Of a DNA stretch of 64,000 nucleotides, positions 1 through 8,346 are shown in pieces. Position numbers and translations under genes: made by a program. The stretch is taken from positions 5,665,001-5,729,000 of the forward strand of contig NZ_CP159258.1 in NCBI RefSeq assembly GCF_040438925.1, in the 5' to 3' direction. Each line of letters starts with the position of its first letter. Position 1 is the stretch's first letter. Source of the DNA: Pseudomonas sp. MYb327. Its GTDB lineage: Bacteria > Pseudomonadota > Gammaproteobacteria > Pseudomonadales > Pseudomonadaceae. Under the pieces are notes generated by a model, which was not told the origin of the DNA, did no database searches, and was given only the letters and a program-made list of their open reading frames with translations.

Positions 1-84
1 GGAACCGGGAATGGCTTCGTTGTTCACGAAGTCGAACAGGACTTTGGCGACCTGCAGGCCACCGACTTGAACGTGTTCAGTCAT
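1..84 (-). CDS. glcB: Malate synthase G, N-terminal fragment
   Basis: Only the first 28 codons lie in the window; the gene runs off the left edge. The translation begins [19 protein letters not shown], which matches the highly conserved N-terminus of Pseudomonas malate synthase G as I remember it. The enzyme condenses glyoxylate with acetyl-CoA to malate in the cytoplasm (glyoxylate shunt). The ATG at 82-84 is preceded on the minus strand by a GAGG ribosome-binding site. It is divergent from the GcvR-like gene at 619. The identification rests on a short stretch. Confidence 0.85.
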   Translation of the reverse strand, partial: MTEHVQVGGLQVAKVLFDFVNNEAIPGS

Positions 85-618
85 TGCTTGCCTCACTCTG
101 CTCAGCTATTTCGCTTTTCAGCTCTTCAATTTAACAATGAAGCCTTGGGCATTTAAACCACAAACCCTGCGACCAGTGCATGCCATTTCTGACGGCTGGG
201 TGGGGACCAATCAACGGCGTTGAGGCCTTGCTGACGGGGCTTTCAGGGATGCGACTGCGCCTGTGGCAGACATCGATCCAACGTTATGTAGTGCGCGCTG
301 CGGCATACTACATGATGAATTGCGCTTGTGAAAATTAGACTAATTACGTCGTTCTGCGACCCCGTGACGCATTGCAGTCACGTCGGGGATCGGGATGTTC
401 TCAAAAAAGTATGAGATTGTTCCAGTTAAATATAAAAAGTTGTACACGATTTATGGTTCTCAGCAGATCGGCGGCGTATTTGATCGCTGGCAAGCCAGCG
501 CCTACAGGGCCTTGCGCAATTTTGCAGGAACTGGCTTGCCAGTGATGACGTCGGTCCTGTCAGCGCCGGTTCAACCCTTGCCTATACTTGTTTTTCAATA
601 ACAAAAGAGGGCTGCGCC
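85..618. other. Divergent intergenic region glcB / GcvR-like gene
   Basis: These 534 bases hold no convincing gene. They must carry the promoters of glcB (leftward) and of the ACT-domain gene (rightward). Two imperfect hairpins are visible: GTAGT...ACTAC arms at about 289-313, and CCCCGTGAC/GTCACGTCGGGG arms at about 361-389. A REP pair sits at 482-549. A 68-codon open frame at 395-601 overlaps the REP pair and has no protein-like features. I recognise no riboswitch or known small RNA. Confidence 0.6.
482..549. repeat. REP pair (inverted, GGCTTGCCAG class)
   Basis: Two inverted copies of the Pseudomonas REP core: CGCTGGCAAGCCAGCGCCTA on one side and GCAGGAACTGGCTTGCCAG on the other. It shares its core with elements at 2300, 8241, 24899, 28990 and 35421. 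Such extragenic palindromes are typical of the P. fluorescens group. Confidence 0.8.
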
Positions 619-1137
619 ATGGACCACCTCGTACTCACAGTTTTCGCACCGGACAAGCCCGGGCAGGTCGAGCGCATTGCCCAATGCATTGCCGAGCAGG
701 GCGGCAATTGGCTGGAAAGCCGCATGTCGCGCATGGCCGGACAATTTGCCGGGATACTTCGGGTGGGGGTGCCGGCCGAAGCCTACGATTCGCTGGTCGA
801 TGCCCTACAGGCGTTGTCTGCCCATGGAATTCGCGTATTGATCGCCGAAAGCGGTATCGAACAATCCTGTACCTGGAAACCGATCGCCATGGAATTGGTG
901 GGCAATGACCGGCCGGGGATCGTGCGTGATATCACCCGGTTACTGAGCGAGCAGGGAGTGAATCTGGAACGGCTGGTGACCGAGGTGCGCCCGGCGCCGA
1001 TGAGCAGCGAGCCGCTGTTCCATGCCGAAGCAATTCTCGCCGTACCTTTGACGCTGTCTCTGGACGTGCTGCAATCGCGCCTCGAAACCCTGGCGGACGA
1101 CCTGATGGTCGAATTGGTACTGCGCAGCGAACCCTGA
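619..1137 (+). CDS. GcvR-like protein with two ACT domains
   Basis: 172 residues. Two ACT-type ligand-binding modules are visible: residues 1 to about 80 (opening LVLTVFAPDKPGQVERIAQ) and about 90 to 168 (LVGNDRPGIVRDITRLL). There is no DNA-binding domain. This is the layout of GcvR, which in E. coli antagonises GcvA at the glycine cleavage operon by protein contact. Pseudomonas carries several such proteins, so a role in glycine control is inference and the gene is better called an ACT-domain amino-acid sensor. The start is an ATG preceded by AAGAGGG. A strong hairpin downstream (1305-1333) probably ends the transcript. Confidence 0.8.
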   Translation: MDHLVLTVFAPDKPGQVERIAQCIAEQGGNWLESRMSRMAGQFAGILRVGVPAEAYDSLVDALQALSAHGIRVLIAESGIEQSCTWKPIAMELVGNDRPGIVRDITRLLSEQGVNLERLVTEVRPAPMSSEPLFHAEAILAVPLTLSLDVLQSRLETLADDLMVELVLRSEP

Positions 1138-1168
1138 GCAGGTTATCCAAGTTAAACGTGCACCTGCC

Positions 1169-1177
1169 TGTGGATAA
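1169..1177 (-). promoter_or_regulatory. Perfect DnaA box
   Basis: TGTGGATAA, the complement of the consensus TTATCCACA. A second perfect copy lies 112 bp downstream, and a two-mismatch copy (TTATCCAAG) lies at 1143-1151, all in the spacer between the ACT-domain gene and rarD. Confidence 0.5.
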
Positions 1178-1280
1178 CCTGTAGAGACAGCCCGCCAGGC
1201 CACGCCGGCCGGGGCTTTTTCAAATCTGATCAAAAAACCAGCAGTTTCAGTCACTTGCGCACAAACGCCGGGGATCACGC

Positions 1281-1289
1281 TGTGGATAA
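1281..1289 (-). promoter_or_regulatory. Perfect DnaA box
   Basis: Second exact TGTGGATAA in the same intergenic region. Whether DnaA binds here is unknown; two exact 9-mers within 121 bp are more than chance would readily give. Confidence 0.5.
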
Positions 1290-1304
1290 CCTTGGGAAGG
1301 AACG

Positions 1305-1350
1305 CTGTAGGCCACGTTAAACGTGGCCTACAGAGGTTTGTACGTTTTTT
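1305..1350 (+). terminator. Terminator hairpin with 13-bp perfect stem
   Basis: CTGTAGGCCACGT pairs perfectly with ACGTGGCCTACAG across a three-base loop, followed after about 11 bases by a T6 run. It could end transcripts from both the ACT-domain gene and the convergent rarD gene. Confidence 0.75.
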
Positions 1351-1352
1351 GA

Positions 1353-2240
1353 TCAGCTGCGGCGGCGCAGGCTAAGCCACGCATCGACGCTGTAAACCGC
1401 CAGGCCGGCCCAGATGAAAATGAACGTCACCAGTGTGCTGGAGGACAAGTGTTCGCCAAACAGCAACACGGCTTGCAACAGCACCAACGTCGGCGCCAGG
1501 TATTGAAGAAACCCTAACGTGGTGTAGGGCAAATGCCGTGCAGCGGCGTTGAAACACACCAGCGGCACGAGAGTCACCGGGCCGGCGGCCACCAGCCACC
1601 AGGCTTCGGACGTCGTCCAGAATTCAGGTTGAGCGCTTGCTGCCGTCTGATTGAACAGCAACCAGGCGACGGCAATAGGCACCAGCATCCAGGTTTCCAC
1701 CACCAACCCGGGCAGTGCCTTGACTGGTGCCTGCTTGCGAATCAGGCCGTAGAAACCAAAGGACAGTGCCAGCACCAACGACACCCACGGCAGGCTACCG
1801 ACTTGCCACACCTGTTGCGCGACACCAACCGCCGCCAGACCCACCGCAATCCACTGCATGCGCCGCAGTCGCTCGCCGAGGATAAGCATACCCAGCAGCA
1901 CGTTGACCAACGGGTTGATGTAGTACCCGAGGCTGGCTTCCAGCATGCGTCCGTTGTTCACCGACCACACATAGGTCAGCCAGTTGGCCGCAATCAGCGT
2001 GCCGCTCAGTGCCAGGATCGCCAGTCGTTTCGGATTCTCGCGCAGTTCGCGCCACCAGCCCGGATGCTTCCAGACCATCAGCAGCAACGCGCCGAACAGC
2101 GCCGACCAGAGCACGCGATGGATGATGATTTCCACGGCGGGCACGCTGGCGATGGCTTTGAAGTAGAGCGGGAAAAGTCCCCAGATGATGTAGGCACTCA
2201 GGCCCAGGATGTACCCGCGACGCGGGTTGGCGGCTTGCAT
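1353..2240 (-). CDS. rarD: RarD family EamA/DMT transporter
   Basis: 295-residue hydrophobic protein with about ten predicted membrane segments, the drug/metabolite transporter fold with two EamA repeats. The opening (RGYILGLSAYIIWGLFPLYF) and length match RarD, named after chloramphenicol sensitivity in Pseudomonas; the physiological substrate is not established for the family. It sits in the inner membrane. The ATG has AAGGA upstream. It stands alone, convergent with the ACT-domain gene and followed upstream by a REP pair and srkA. Confidence 0.9.
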   Translation of the reverse strand: MQAANPRRGYILGLSAYIIWGLFPLYFKAIASVPAVEIIIHRVLWSALFGALLLMVWKHPGWWRELRENPKRLAILALSGTLIAANWLTYVWSVNNGRMLEASLGYYINPLVNVLLGMLILGERLRRMQWIAVGLAAVGVAQQVWQVGSLPWVSLVLALSFGFYGLIRKQAPVKALPGLVVETWMLVPIAVAWLLFNQTAASAQPEFWTTSEAWWLVAAGPVTLVPLVCFNAAARHLPYTTLGFLQYLAPTLVLLQAVLLFGEHLSSSTLVTFIFIWAGLAVYSVDAWLSLRRRS

Positions 2241-2299
2241 GCAGAATCCTTGCTTAGGCAGCTAACAAAGAGGGGATTGTATAGATGTGTAAGGACTTT

Positions 2300-2354
2300 T
2301 GTAGGAGCCGGCTTGCCGGCGATGAACGATAACGCGGTGCACTCCGGCTCCTAC
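2300..2354. repeat. REP pair (GTAGGAGCCGGCTTGCCGGC class)
   Basis: TGTAGGAGCCGGCTTGCCGG faces an inverted GGCTCCTACA about 30 bp away. It fills most of the rarD-srkA spacer. Confidence 0.8.
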
Positions 2355-2359
2355 AAGGG

Positions 2360-3334
2360 TTAGAACAATTTCAGTGGTTCTTCGTTGAGGGCGGCGAGCT
2401 GCTCACGCAACGCCAACACCTGATCGCCCCAATAGCGTTCCGTACCAAACCACGGAAAACTGCGCGGGAAGGCCGGGTCGTCCCAACGGCGGGCCAGCCA
2501 AGCGCTGTAGTGCATCAGGCGCAGGGCGCGCAGCGGTTCGATCAGCGCCAATTCGCGGGGATCGAAGTCGTGGAATTCGTTGTAGCCGTCCATCAATTCC
2601 GACAATTGACCGAGACATTCCTGACGGTCGCCAGCGAGCATCATCCAGATGTCCTGCACCGCCGGACCCATGCGGCAGTCGTCAAGGTCGACGATGTGGA
2701 ACATCTCATCGCGGCACATCATGTTGCCGGGGTGGCAGTCGCCGTGCATGCGGATGTTCTGGTGCGGCGTGTTGCTGTAGGCATCTTCCACACGCTTGAG
2801 CAGATCACGGGCCACCGACTCGTAGGCCGGCAACAGGCTGCGGGGGATGAAATTGCCTTCCAGCAAGGTCGCCAGCGAGTCGTGACCGAAGTTCTTCACG
2901 GCCAGCGCTTCACGATGCTCGAAGGGCTTGGTGGCGCCGACGGCGTGCAGGCGACCGAGCAATTGCCCCAGGCGATACAACTGATCGAGGTTGCCCGGCT
3001 CGGGTGCCCGGCCGCCTCTTCGCGGGAACAAGGTGAAACGGAAGCCGTTATGTTCGTGCAGGGTTTCACCGTTGTGGATCAGCGGCGCAACGACCGGCAC
3101 CTCGACTTCGGTGAGTTCGAAGGTGAACTGGTGCTCTTCCAGGATCGCTTCGTTGGTCCAACGTTGGGGACGGTAGAACTTGGCGATCAGCGGCTCGGAG
3201 TCTTCGATACCGACCTGATAGACACGGTTTTCGTAGCTGTTGAGCGCCAGAATGCGTGCATCGCTGAGGAAGCCGATGCTTTCGACGGCATCGAGCACGA
3301 GGTCTGGGGTGAGCGTTTCAAACGGGTGGGCCAT
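2360..3334 (-). CDS. srkA: Stress response serine/threonine protein kinase SrkA (YihE)
   Basis: 324 residues in the aminoglycoside-phosphotransferase/RdoA fold. Visible landmarks are the ATP-anchoring lysine in LIAKFYRP (about K52), the catalytic loop HGDCHPGNMM (H197-M206, catalytic D199) and the metal-binding IVDLDDCR (about 214-221). E. coli YihE/SrkA phosphorylates proteins and counters envelope and oxidative stress and MazF-linked death. The frame is open further upstream, but the ATG at 3334 has an AGGAG seven bases away and gives the usual family length (MAHPFETLTPD), so I reject the longer start. Confidence 0.9.
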   Translation of the reverse strand: MAHPFETLTPDLVLDAVESIGFLSDARILALNSYENRVYQVGIEDSEPLIAKFYRPQRWTNEAILEEHQFTFELTEVEVPVVAPLIHNGETLHEHNGFRFTLFPRRGGRAPEPGNLDQLYRLGQLLGRLHAVGATKPFEHREALAVKNFGHDSLATLLEGNFIPRSLLPAYESVARDLLKRVEDAYSNTPHQNIRMHGDCHPGNMMCRDEMFHIVDLDDCRMGPAVQDIWMMLAGDRQECLGQLSELMDGYNEFHDFDPRELALIEPLRALRLMHYSAWLARRWDDPAFPRSFPWFGTERYWGDQVLALREQLAALNEEPLKLF

Positions 3335-3440
3335 GCTGACTCCTGCGCGCAGCAGGCTGCTGCGTCCGGCCAGGCATGGTAGCGCAGACGGGGCTTCTTT
3401 AGTGGCCGGGTTGAGAGGTGTGCTGTTTGGGCTGACGCTA

Positions 3441-3536
3441 TCGCGCGCAGGCTCGCTCCCACAGGTGATCGTTGTTGTGCCGAGAATTGCATGCACACAG
3501 ACGATCTAATGTGGGAACGAGCCTGCTCGCGATGAG
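3441..3536. repeat. REP pair of a second class (GCTCGCTCCCACA)
   Basis: TCGCGCGCAGGCTCGCTCCC ... inverted GTGGGAACGAGCCTGCTCGC. Its core differs from the TGTAGGAGC class that is more common in this window. Confidence 0.75.
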
Positions 3537-3542
3537 GGTCTA

Positions 3543-5444
3543 TCAGGCGCCGATAACCCCGCCGTCTTCACGCGTAATGACCATCACCGAAGACCGCGGC
3601 TTACCGTTGGGCAAATGCTCGGGAAAGGTCGAACCCCCGTTCTCCCCCGGATGCTGAATCCCGATAAACATCGTCTTCTGGTCCGGCGAGAAACTGATCC
3701 CCGTCACTTCACAGCCAATCGGCCCGACCATGAACCGACGAATCTCCCCGGTCAGCGGGTCGGCGCACAGCATCTGGTTGTTGCCCATGCCGGCGAAATC
3801 ACCGGTATTGCTCGAATCACCGTCGGTTTGAATCCACAACCGGCCGGCAGTATCGAACGCCAAGCCGTCCGGGCTGTTGAACATGTTCTGCGGGGTGATG
3901 TTCGACGAGCCTCCTTTCGGCGTGCCGGCATGCACTTGCGGGTTGCCGGCCACCACAAACAAATCCCAGGCAAAGGTTTTCGAACCGTGATCGTCGCGGT
4001 CGGTGCGCCAGCGCAGGATCTGCCCGTAGACGTTCTTCTCGCGCGGGTTCGGCCCGCCCACCGGTTGGCCGTCCTCGCCGCGTTTGGCGTTATTGGTCAG
4101 CGTGCAGTAAACCTGGCCGTCCTTGGGGCTGACGACGATCCATTCCGGGCGGTCCATGCGCGTGGCCTTGACCACGCTGGCGGCCAGGCGCGCGTGAATC
4201 AGCACTTCGGCCTGATCGGCAAAACCGCTGCTGGCGTCGATGCCGTTTTTGCCGTGGCTCAGTTCGATCCACTCGCCCTGGCCTTTCGGGTGATCGCCAT
4301 TGCCGTCGCCCGCGTCGAAGCGCGCCACGTACAAGGTGCCGTGGTCCAGCAGGTCGCGGTTGGCCTCAGGTTTTTTGTGATTGATCTTGTCGCGGCTGAC
4401 GAATTTGTAGATGAACTCGCCGCGCTCGTCGTCGCCCATGTACACCACGGCGTGGCCATCAGCCGTTTCCGCCAGGGCCGCGTTTTCGTGTTTGAAACGG
4501 CCCAGTGCGGTGCGTTTGACCGGAGTCGATTGCGGGTCGAACGGGTCGATCTCCACCACCCAGCCGTGACGGTTGAGTTCGTTGGGGTTCTTCGCCAGGT
4601 CGAAACGCGGGTCGTGCTGATGCCAGTTGATCTCTTTACTGGTCACCACCGCGCCGTAGCGTTTCTGTGGCGCGTCGAATTTCTGTTCGGCGTTGCTGCT
4701 GCCGAAGCAATCGGTGAAGTTCTCTTCGCAGGTCAGGTAAGTGCCCCACGGCGTCTGGCCATTGGCGCAGTTCTGGAACGTGCCGAGGACGGTTTTGCCG
4801 TGTGGATCAGCGCTGGTTTTCAACAGGTCATGACCCGCCGCCGGTCCGCTCAGGCTGATCGGCGAGTTGCCGTGGATGCGTCGGTTGTAGCGCGAGCCCT
4901 GAACGAATTGCCATCTACCTTTGCTGCGTTGCACTTCAATGACCGACACACCTTCGCAAGCCAAAGCCTTGTGCACCTCTTCGGCCGATTGCGGCATGCC
5001 GCCGTGGGGATAGAGGTAGCGGTAATTGGTGTACTCGTTGTTGATCGCCATCAACGCGCGGTTGTTGTCGCCGGGAATGGCGAACAGGCTCATGCCGTCG
5101 TTGTTGTCGCCGAACTGGAGTTCCTGATGTTCGGCGCTGCCGTTGCCACTCGGGTCGAAGGCCGGGCCGTTTTTGTGCAGGGGCTGGCCCCAGCTGATCA
5201 ATACCGAAGCCTTGTAACCCGGTGGCAGGTTAATGCTGTCGCTGGTGGCGGCGGGGATGCTGTCGAAACCCAGTAACTGGCTGGTGCCGGCGCTGACACT
5301 GGCGGCCAGCACGCTGCGACTCAGCAGGTTGCCGCCGAGGAACATTGCGGCGCCGCACAGGGCACCTGCGCTGATAAATCCACGACGGCTGAGGCCGAGC
5401 ATCTGTTCGAGGTCGGTGGGTTGGTGTTCTTTCAATAGGCTCAC
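3543..5444 (-). CDS. PhoX family phosphatase (DUF839), Tat-exported
   Basis: 633 residues. The N-terminus has a twin-arginine signal: SRRGFIS (R20-R21) followed by a hydrophobic stretch ending near AAMFLGG. The body matches the PhoX/DUF839 family, with NEYTNYRYLYPHGG, GTYLTCEENF, GDDERGEFIYKF and SPDGLAFD motifs typical of the calcium- and iron-dependent alkaline phosphatase fold. It probably releases phosphate from organic esters in the periplasm. The start codon is GTG (5442-5444) with GGGAG seven bases upstream. It lies just downstream of modE on the same strand (67 bp gap). I see no Pho box. Phosphatase activity is family knowledge, not visible here. Confidence 0.88.
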   Translation of the reverse strand: MSLLKEHQPTDLEQMLGLSRRGFISAGALCGAAMFLGGNLLSRSVLAASVSAGTSQLLGFDSIPAATSDSINLPPGYKASVLISWGQPLHKNGPAFDPSGNGSAEHQELQFGDNNDGMSLFAIPGDNNRALMAINNEYTNYRYLYPHGGMPQSAEEVHKALACEGVSVIEVQRSKGRWQFVQGSRYNRRIHGNSPISLSGPAAGHDLLKTSADPHGKTVLGTFQNCANGQTPWGTYLTCEENFTDCFGSSNAEQKFDAPQKRYGAVVTSKEINWHQHDPRFDLAKNPNELNRHGWVVEIDPFDPQSTPVKRTALGRFKHENAALAETADGHAVVYMGDDERGEFIYKFVSRDKINHKKPEANRDLLDHGTLYVARFDAGDGNGDHPKGQGEWIELSHGKNGIDASSGFADQAEVLIHARLAASVVKATRMDRPEWIVVSPKDGQVYCTLTNNAKRGEDGQPVGGPNPREKNVYGQILRWRTDRDDHGSKTFAWDLFVVAGNPQVHAGTPKGGSSNITPQNMFNSPDGLAFDTAGRLWIQTDGDSSNTGDFAGMGNNQMLCADPLTGEIRRFMVGPIGCEVTGISFSPDQKTMFIGIQHPGENGGSTFPEHLPNGKPRSSVMVITREDGGVIGA

Positions 5445-5511
5445 ATCAGGCTCCCTGCGAAATTTGCAGTCACCTTAATGATCGTCGATGAAGGTTTTGT
5501 TGCAGTTGTGC

Positions 5512-6276
5512 TTACAGCGGCGTGCCGAGTAACACGTTGGACGGCGAGAATTGTGCGCGCACCGGTTGACCGGGCGTCAGCTTGCGGGACAGCAAATGCC
5601 CAGGCTCGGCCAGTGCGCAGAGTATCTGGCCGTTGGGTAGGGCGATGCGCACTTCGCTGGGGCCGTCTTCGGCGTCGAGTATTTCTTCGATGATCCCGGT
5701 CAGGCAATTGTGTCCGAGCGTTCCGTCATCGTCGTTGCCGAGCACGTCGAGCCAGCCAGCCTTGATCAGAGCAACCACTTCGGTGCCCGGCTGCAAATCC
5801 AGGCGCAGGGTGCTGTCGTGGGTGATTTGCGTGTCGATGCTCAAGCCTTCGGCCAGTTCCAGGCGAATCCGGTCATTGTGGCCCTGGGTTTCGATGGCGG
5901 CGACCTTGCCGTGCAATTGATTGCGCGCACTGGTGCGCAGCATCAAGCGGCCCAGCAAATCGAGGTCGCTGGCCTCTTCGGCGGCATCCAATACCTGGGC
6001 CTGCAGCGCTTGCAGCTTTTGATACAGGCGCAATACGCGCTCGCCTTCACTCGACAGTTTGGCGCCGCCACCGCCCTTGCCGCCGACCACGCGCTCCACC
6101 AGCGGTTTTTGCGCGAGGTTGTTCAACTCGTCGATGGCGTCCCACGCCGCTTTGTAGCTCAGGCCCGCGCTTTTCGCAGCGCGGGTGATCGAGCCCTGTT
6201 CCGCGATGTGCTGCAGCAGGGCGATGCGTTGCGGGCGACGGACAATGTGCTGGGACAACAACGTAGGCAAGGACAT
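5512..6276 (-). CDS. modE: Molybdate-responsive regulator ModE (HTH plus di-Mop)
   Basis: 254 residues. The N-terminal winged helix-turn-helix (about 15-105) includes GSITRAAKSAGLSYKAAWDA and the LysR/ModE-type turn VVGGKGGGGAKLSSEGERVL. Two Mop modules follow (about 120-185 and 190-254), with SARNQLHGKVAAI and related repeats that bind molybdate. ModE represses molybdate uptake and tunes molybdoenzyme genes when molybdate is plentiful. No modABC genes are in the window, so its targets are elsewhere. It is an isolated regulator between comF and phoX. Confidence 0.92.
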   Translation of the reverse strand: MSLPTLLSQHIVRRPQRIALLQHIAEQGSITRAAKSAGLSYKAAWDAIDELNNLAQKPLVERVVGGKGGGGAKLSSEGERVLRLYQKLQALQAQVLDAAEEASDLDLLGRLMLRTSARNQLHGKVAAIETQGHNDRIRLELAEGLSIDTQITHDSTLRLDLQPGTEVVALIKAGWLDVLGNDDDGTLGHNCLTGIIEEILDAEDGPSEVRIALPNGQILCALAEPGHLLSRKLTPGQPVRAQFSPSNVLLGTPL

Positions 6277-6339
6277 GGCTAGGCGCTTTGGGCTGTGACG
6301 GTGGTGAGGACGTTGGCGGCTCGGGGCCTGGGAGTCAAG

Positions 6340-7080
6340 TCAGGTCGACTCGTCAGGCTTGGGCGTGCGGGCCAGGCAATAGACATCGACTCGCGAGGCT
6401 CCCGCGTCGACCAACAGACGTGCGAGCGCTTGCGCCGTCGCGCCGGTCGTGAGCACGTCGTCCACCAGCGCAAGGTGCCGCCCCTTCACAACGGCCTCGG
6501 GCGTGAGTGCGAAGGCATCGCGCAGATTTTTTCTGCGTGCTTCGGCATTCAGATCCTGTTGTGCGTCGGTGTCTTGAGTCCTCAACAGCAACCGTTCGTC
6601 GCAAGGAATGTGCAGTCGGTCGCTGAGCCAGCGAGCCAGCATCGCCGCCTGATTGAATCCGCGTTGGCGCAGACGCTTGGTGGCCAGCGGCACCGGGATC
6701 AGGGCATTGGGTCTTGGCAGGTCGTGCTCGAAGCGATGTTGCAGGGATTGAGCAAGAAGTTCGCCCAGCAAGTGGCCAAATGGCCATTTAGCGTTGTGTT
6801 TGAAACGAGTAATCAGGCTGTTGACCGGGAAGCCGTACATCCACGGTGCAACGACCCGTTCGAAGGACGGCGGTTGCTTCAAGCATTGGCCGCACGTCAG
6901 GCCGGCGGCAGGCAAGGGCAGGGCGCACGTACAGCAGTGCTCGCCGAGCCAGGGCAGTTCGGTTTCGCAGGCCATGCAGATGGGCGTGGCGCCATCGGGT
7001 GTTTCACCGCAAAGCAAACAGGGCTGTTTGTTTTTTAGCCAGATGTAAACCGGTCCTTTGTATCCTGGTTGACAGCGCAT
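6340..7080 (-). CDS. comF: ComF family protein (zinc finger plus phosphoribosyltransferase)
   Basis: 246 residues. The N-terminal cysteine-rich region (about 21-72) shows CLLCGE, CMACE, CCTC and CGQC pairs, a probable zinc ribbon. The C-terminal half carries the PRTase signature LALVDDVLTTGATAQAL. ComF proteins are needed for DNA uptake in naturally competent bacteria (GntX in E. coli); the exact reaction is unknown. It is divergent from bioB with 91 bp between start codons. The ATG at 7080 is preceded by AAGGAAG. Confidence 0.9.
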   Translation of the reverse strand: MRCQPGYKGPVYIWLKNKQPCLLCGETPDGATPICMACETELPWLGEHCCTCALPLPAAGLTCGQCLKQPPSFERVVAPWMYGFPVNSLITRFKHNAKWPFGHLLGELLAQSLQHRFEHDLPRPNALIPVPLATKRLRQRGFNQAAMLARWLSDRLHIPCDERLLLRTQDTDAQQDLNAEARRKNLRDAFALTPEAVVKGRHLALVDDVLTTGATAQALARLLVDAGASRVDVYCLARTPKPDEST

Positions 7081-7171
7081 CGCTCTTCCTTAAATATGCC
7101 GAAACATCTGTGATGCGCCTGTGGGTGTTCCGTCCCCAGCGCCAGCCAAGCATAAAACAAAGGAAACGCCC

Positions 7172-8227
7172 ATGAGCGCCAGTACCTCTGCAACCCTGCG
7201 TCATGACTGGTCTTTGGCCGAAGTCAAAGCTCTCTTCGTTCAGCCATTCAACGACCTGTTGTTCCAGGCTCAGACGGTGCACCGCGCGCATTTCGACGCC
7301 AACCGCGTCCAGGTATCGACCCTGCTGTCGATCAAAACCGGCGCTTGCCCGGAAGATTGCAAATATTGTCCGCAGTCCGGTCACTACAACACCGGGCTGG
7401 AAAAAGAAAAGCTGATGGAAGTGCAGAAGGTCCTCGAAGAGGCCGCTCGTGCCAAGGCCATCGGTTCGACCCGTTTCTGCATGGGCGCGGCGTGGAAACA
7501 TCCGTCGGCCAAAGACATGCCTTACGTGCTGAAGATGGTCGAAGGCGTTAAAGCCCTTGGCCTGGAAACCTGCATGACCCTCGGCCGTCTCGATCAGGAC
7601 CAGACCGAAGCGCTGGCCAAGGCGGGCCTCGACTACTACAACCACAACCTCGACACCTCGCCTGAGTTCTACGGCAGCATCATCACCACCCGCACCTACA
7701 GCGAGCGCCTGCAAACCCTGGCGTACGTGCGTGAGTCGGGGATGAAAATCTGCTCCGGCGGCATTCTTGGCATGGGGGAGTCGCTGGACGACCGCGCCAA
7801 CCTGCTGATCCAGCTGGCCAACCTGCCCGAGCATCCGGAGTCGGTGCCGATCAACATGCTGGTGAAAGTCGCCGGTACGCCGCTGGAAAACGCTGAAGAC
7901 GTCGACCCGTTCGACTTCATCCGCATGCTCGCCGTTGCGCGGATCCTGATGCCGAAATCCCACGTGCGCCTGTCCGCCGGCCGCGAAGCCATGAACGAGC
8001 AGATGCAGGCCCTGGCCTTCTTCGCGGGCGCCAACTCGATTTTCTACGGCGAAAAACTTCTGACCACTGCCAACCCGCAGGCCGACAAGGACATGCAACT
8101 GTTCTCGCGCCTGGGCATCTTGCCGGAAGCCCGCGAAGAGCACGCTGACGAAGTGCACCAGGCCGCCATCGAACAGGCACTGGTGGAGCAGAAGAGCAGC
8201 GAGCAGTTCTATAACGCCGCCGTCTAA
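7172..8227 (+). CDS. bioB: Biotin synthase
   Basis: 351 residues. A radical SAM enzyme that inserts sulfur into dethiobiotin, the last step of biotin synthesis. The SAM cluster cysteines are C59, C63 and C66 (CPEDCKYC). The [2Fe-2S] cluster ligands fall at C103 (RFCMGAA), C134 (LETCMTL), C194 (MKICSGG) and R266 (HVRLSAGR), the spacing expected for BioB. I chose the ATG at 7172 (MSAST), which has AGGAAA upstream; an open frame begins at 7121 but lacks a ribosome-binding site. First gene of bioB-F-H-C-D; a REP pair separates it from bioF. Confidence 0.97.
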   Translation: MSASTSATLRHDWSLAEVKALFVQPFNDLLFQAQTVHRAHFDANRVQVSTLLSIKTGACPEDCKYCPQSGHYNTGLEKEKLMEVQKVLEEAARAKAIGSTRFCMGAAWKHPSAKDMPYVLKMVEGVKALGLETCMTLGRLDQDQTEALAKAGLDYYNHNLDTSPEFYGSIITTRTYSERLQTLAYVRESGMKICSGGILGMGESLDDRANLLIQLANLPEHPESVPINMLVKVAGTPLENAEDVDPFDFIRMLAVARILMPKSHVRLSAGREAMNEQMQALAFFAGANSIFYGEKLLTTANPQADKDMQLFSRLGILPEAREEHADEVHQAAIEQALVEQKSSEQFYNAAV

Positions 8228-8240
8228 ATGACACTGAACC

Positions 8241-8326
8241 TGTAGGAGCTGGCTTGCCAGCGATGGCATCGCCACGGTTTTCAGGCAGACCGTGGCGATG
8301 CCATCGCCAGCCAGCCGGCTCCTGCG
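8241..8326. repeat. REP pair inside the bio operon
   Basis: TGTAGGAGCTGGCTTGCCAG and an inverted GCCAGCCGGCTCCTGCG copy, with CCGTGGCGATGCCATCGCCA pairing to GATGGCATCGCCACGG between them, forming a long extended hairpin. It lies in the 119-bp bioB-bioF spacer, the only wide gap in the operon. Confidence 0.85.
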
Positions 8327-8346
8327 ATCTGACCTTCGAGGCCTGC

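Noticed and set aside
395..601. 68-codon open frame before the GcvR-like gene
   Set aside because: It runs through a REP pair, has a low-complexity translation without family features, and overlaps the ribosome-binding region of the next gene.
3615..5276. 553-codon frame antisense to the phoX gene
   Set aside because: It is the mirror frame of a GC-rich gene; the sense frame has a Tat signal and family motifs, while this one has a repetitive V, A, H, R composition.
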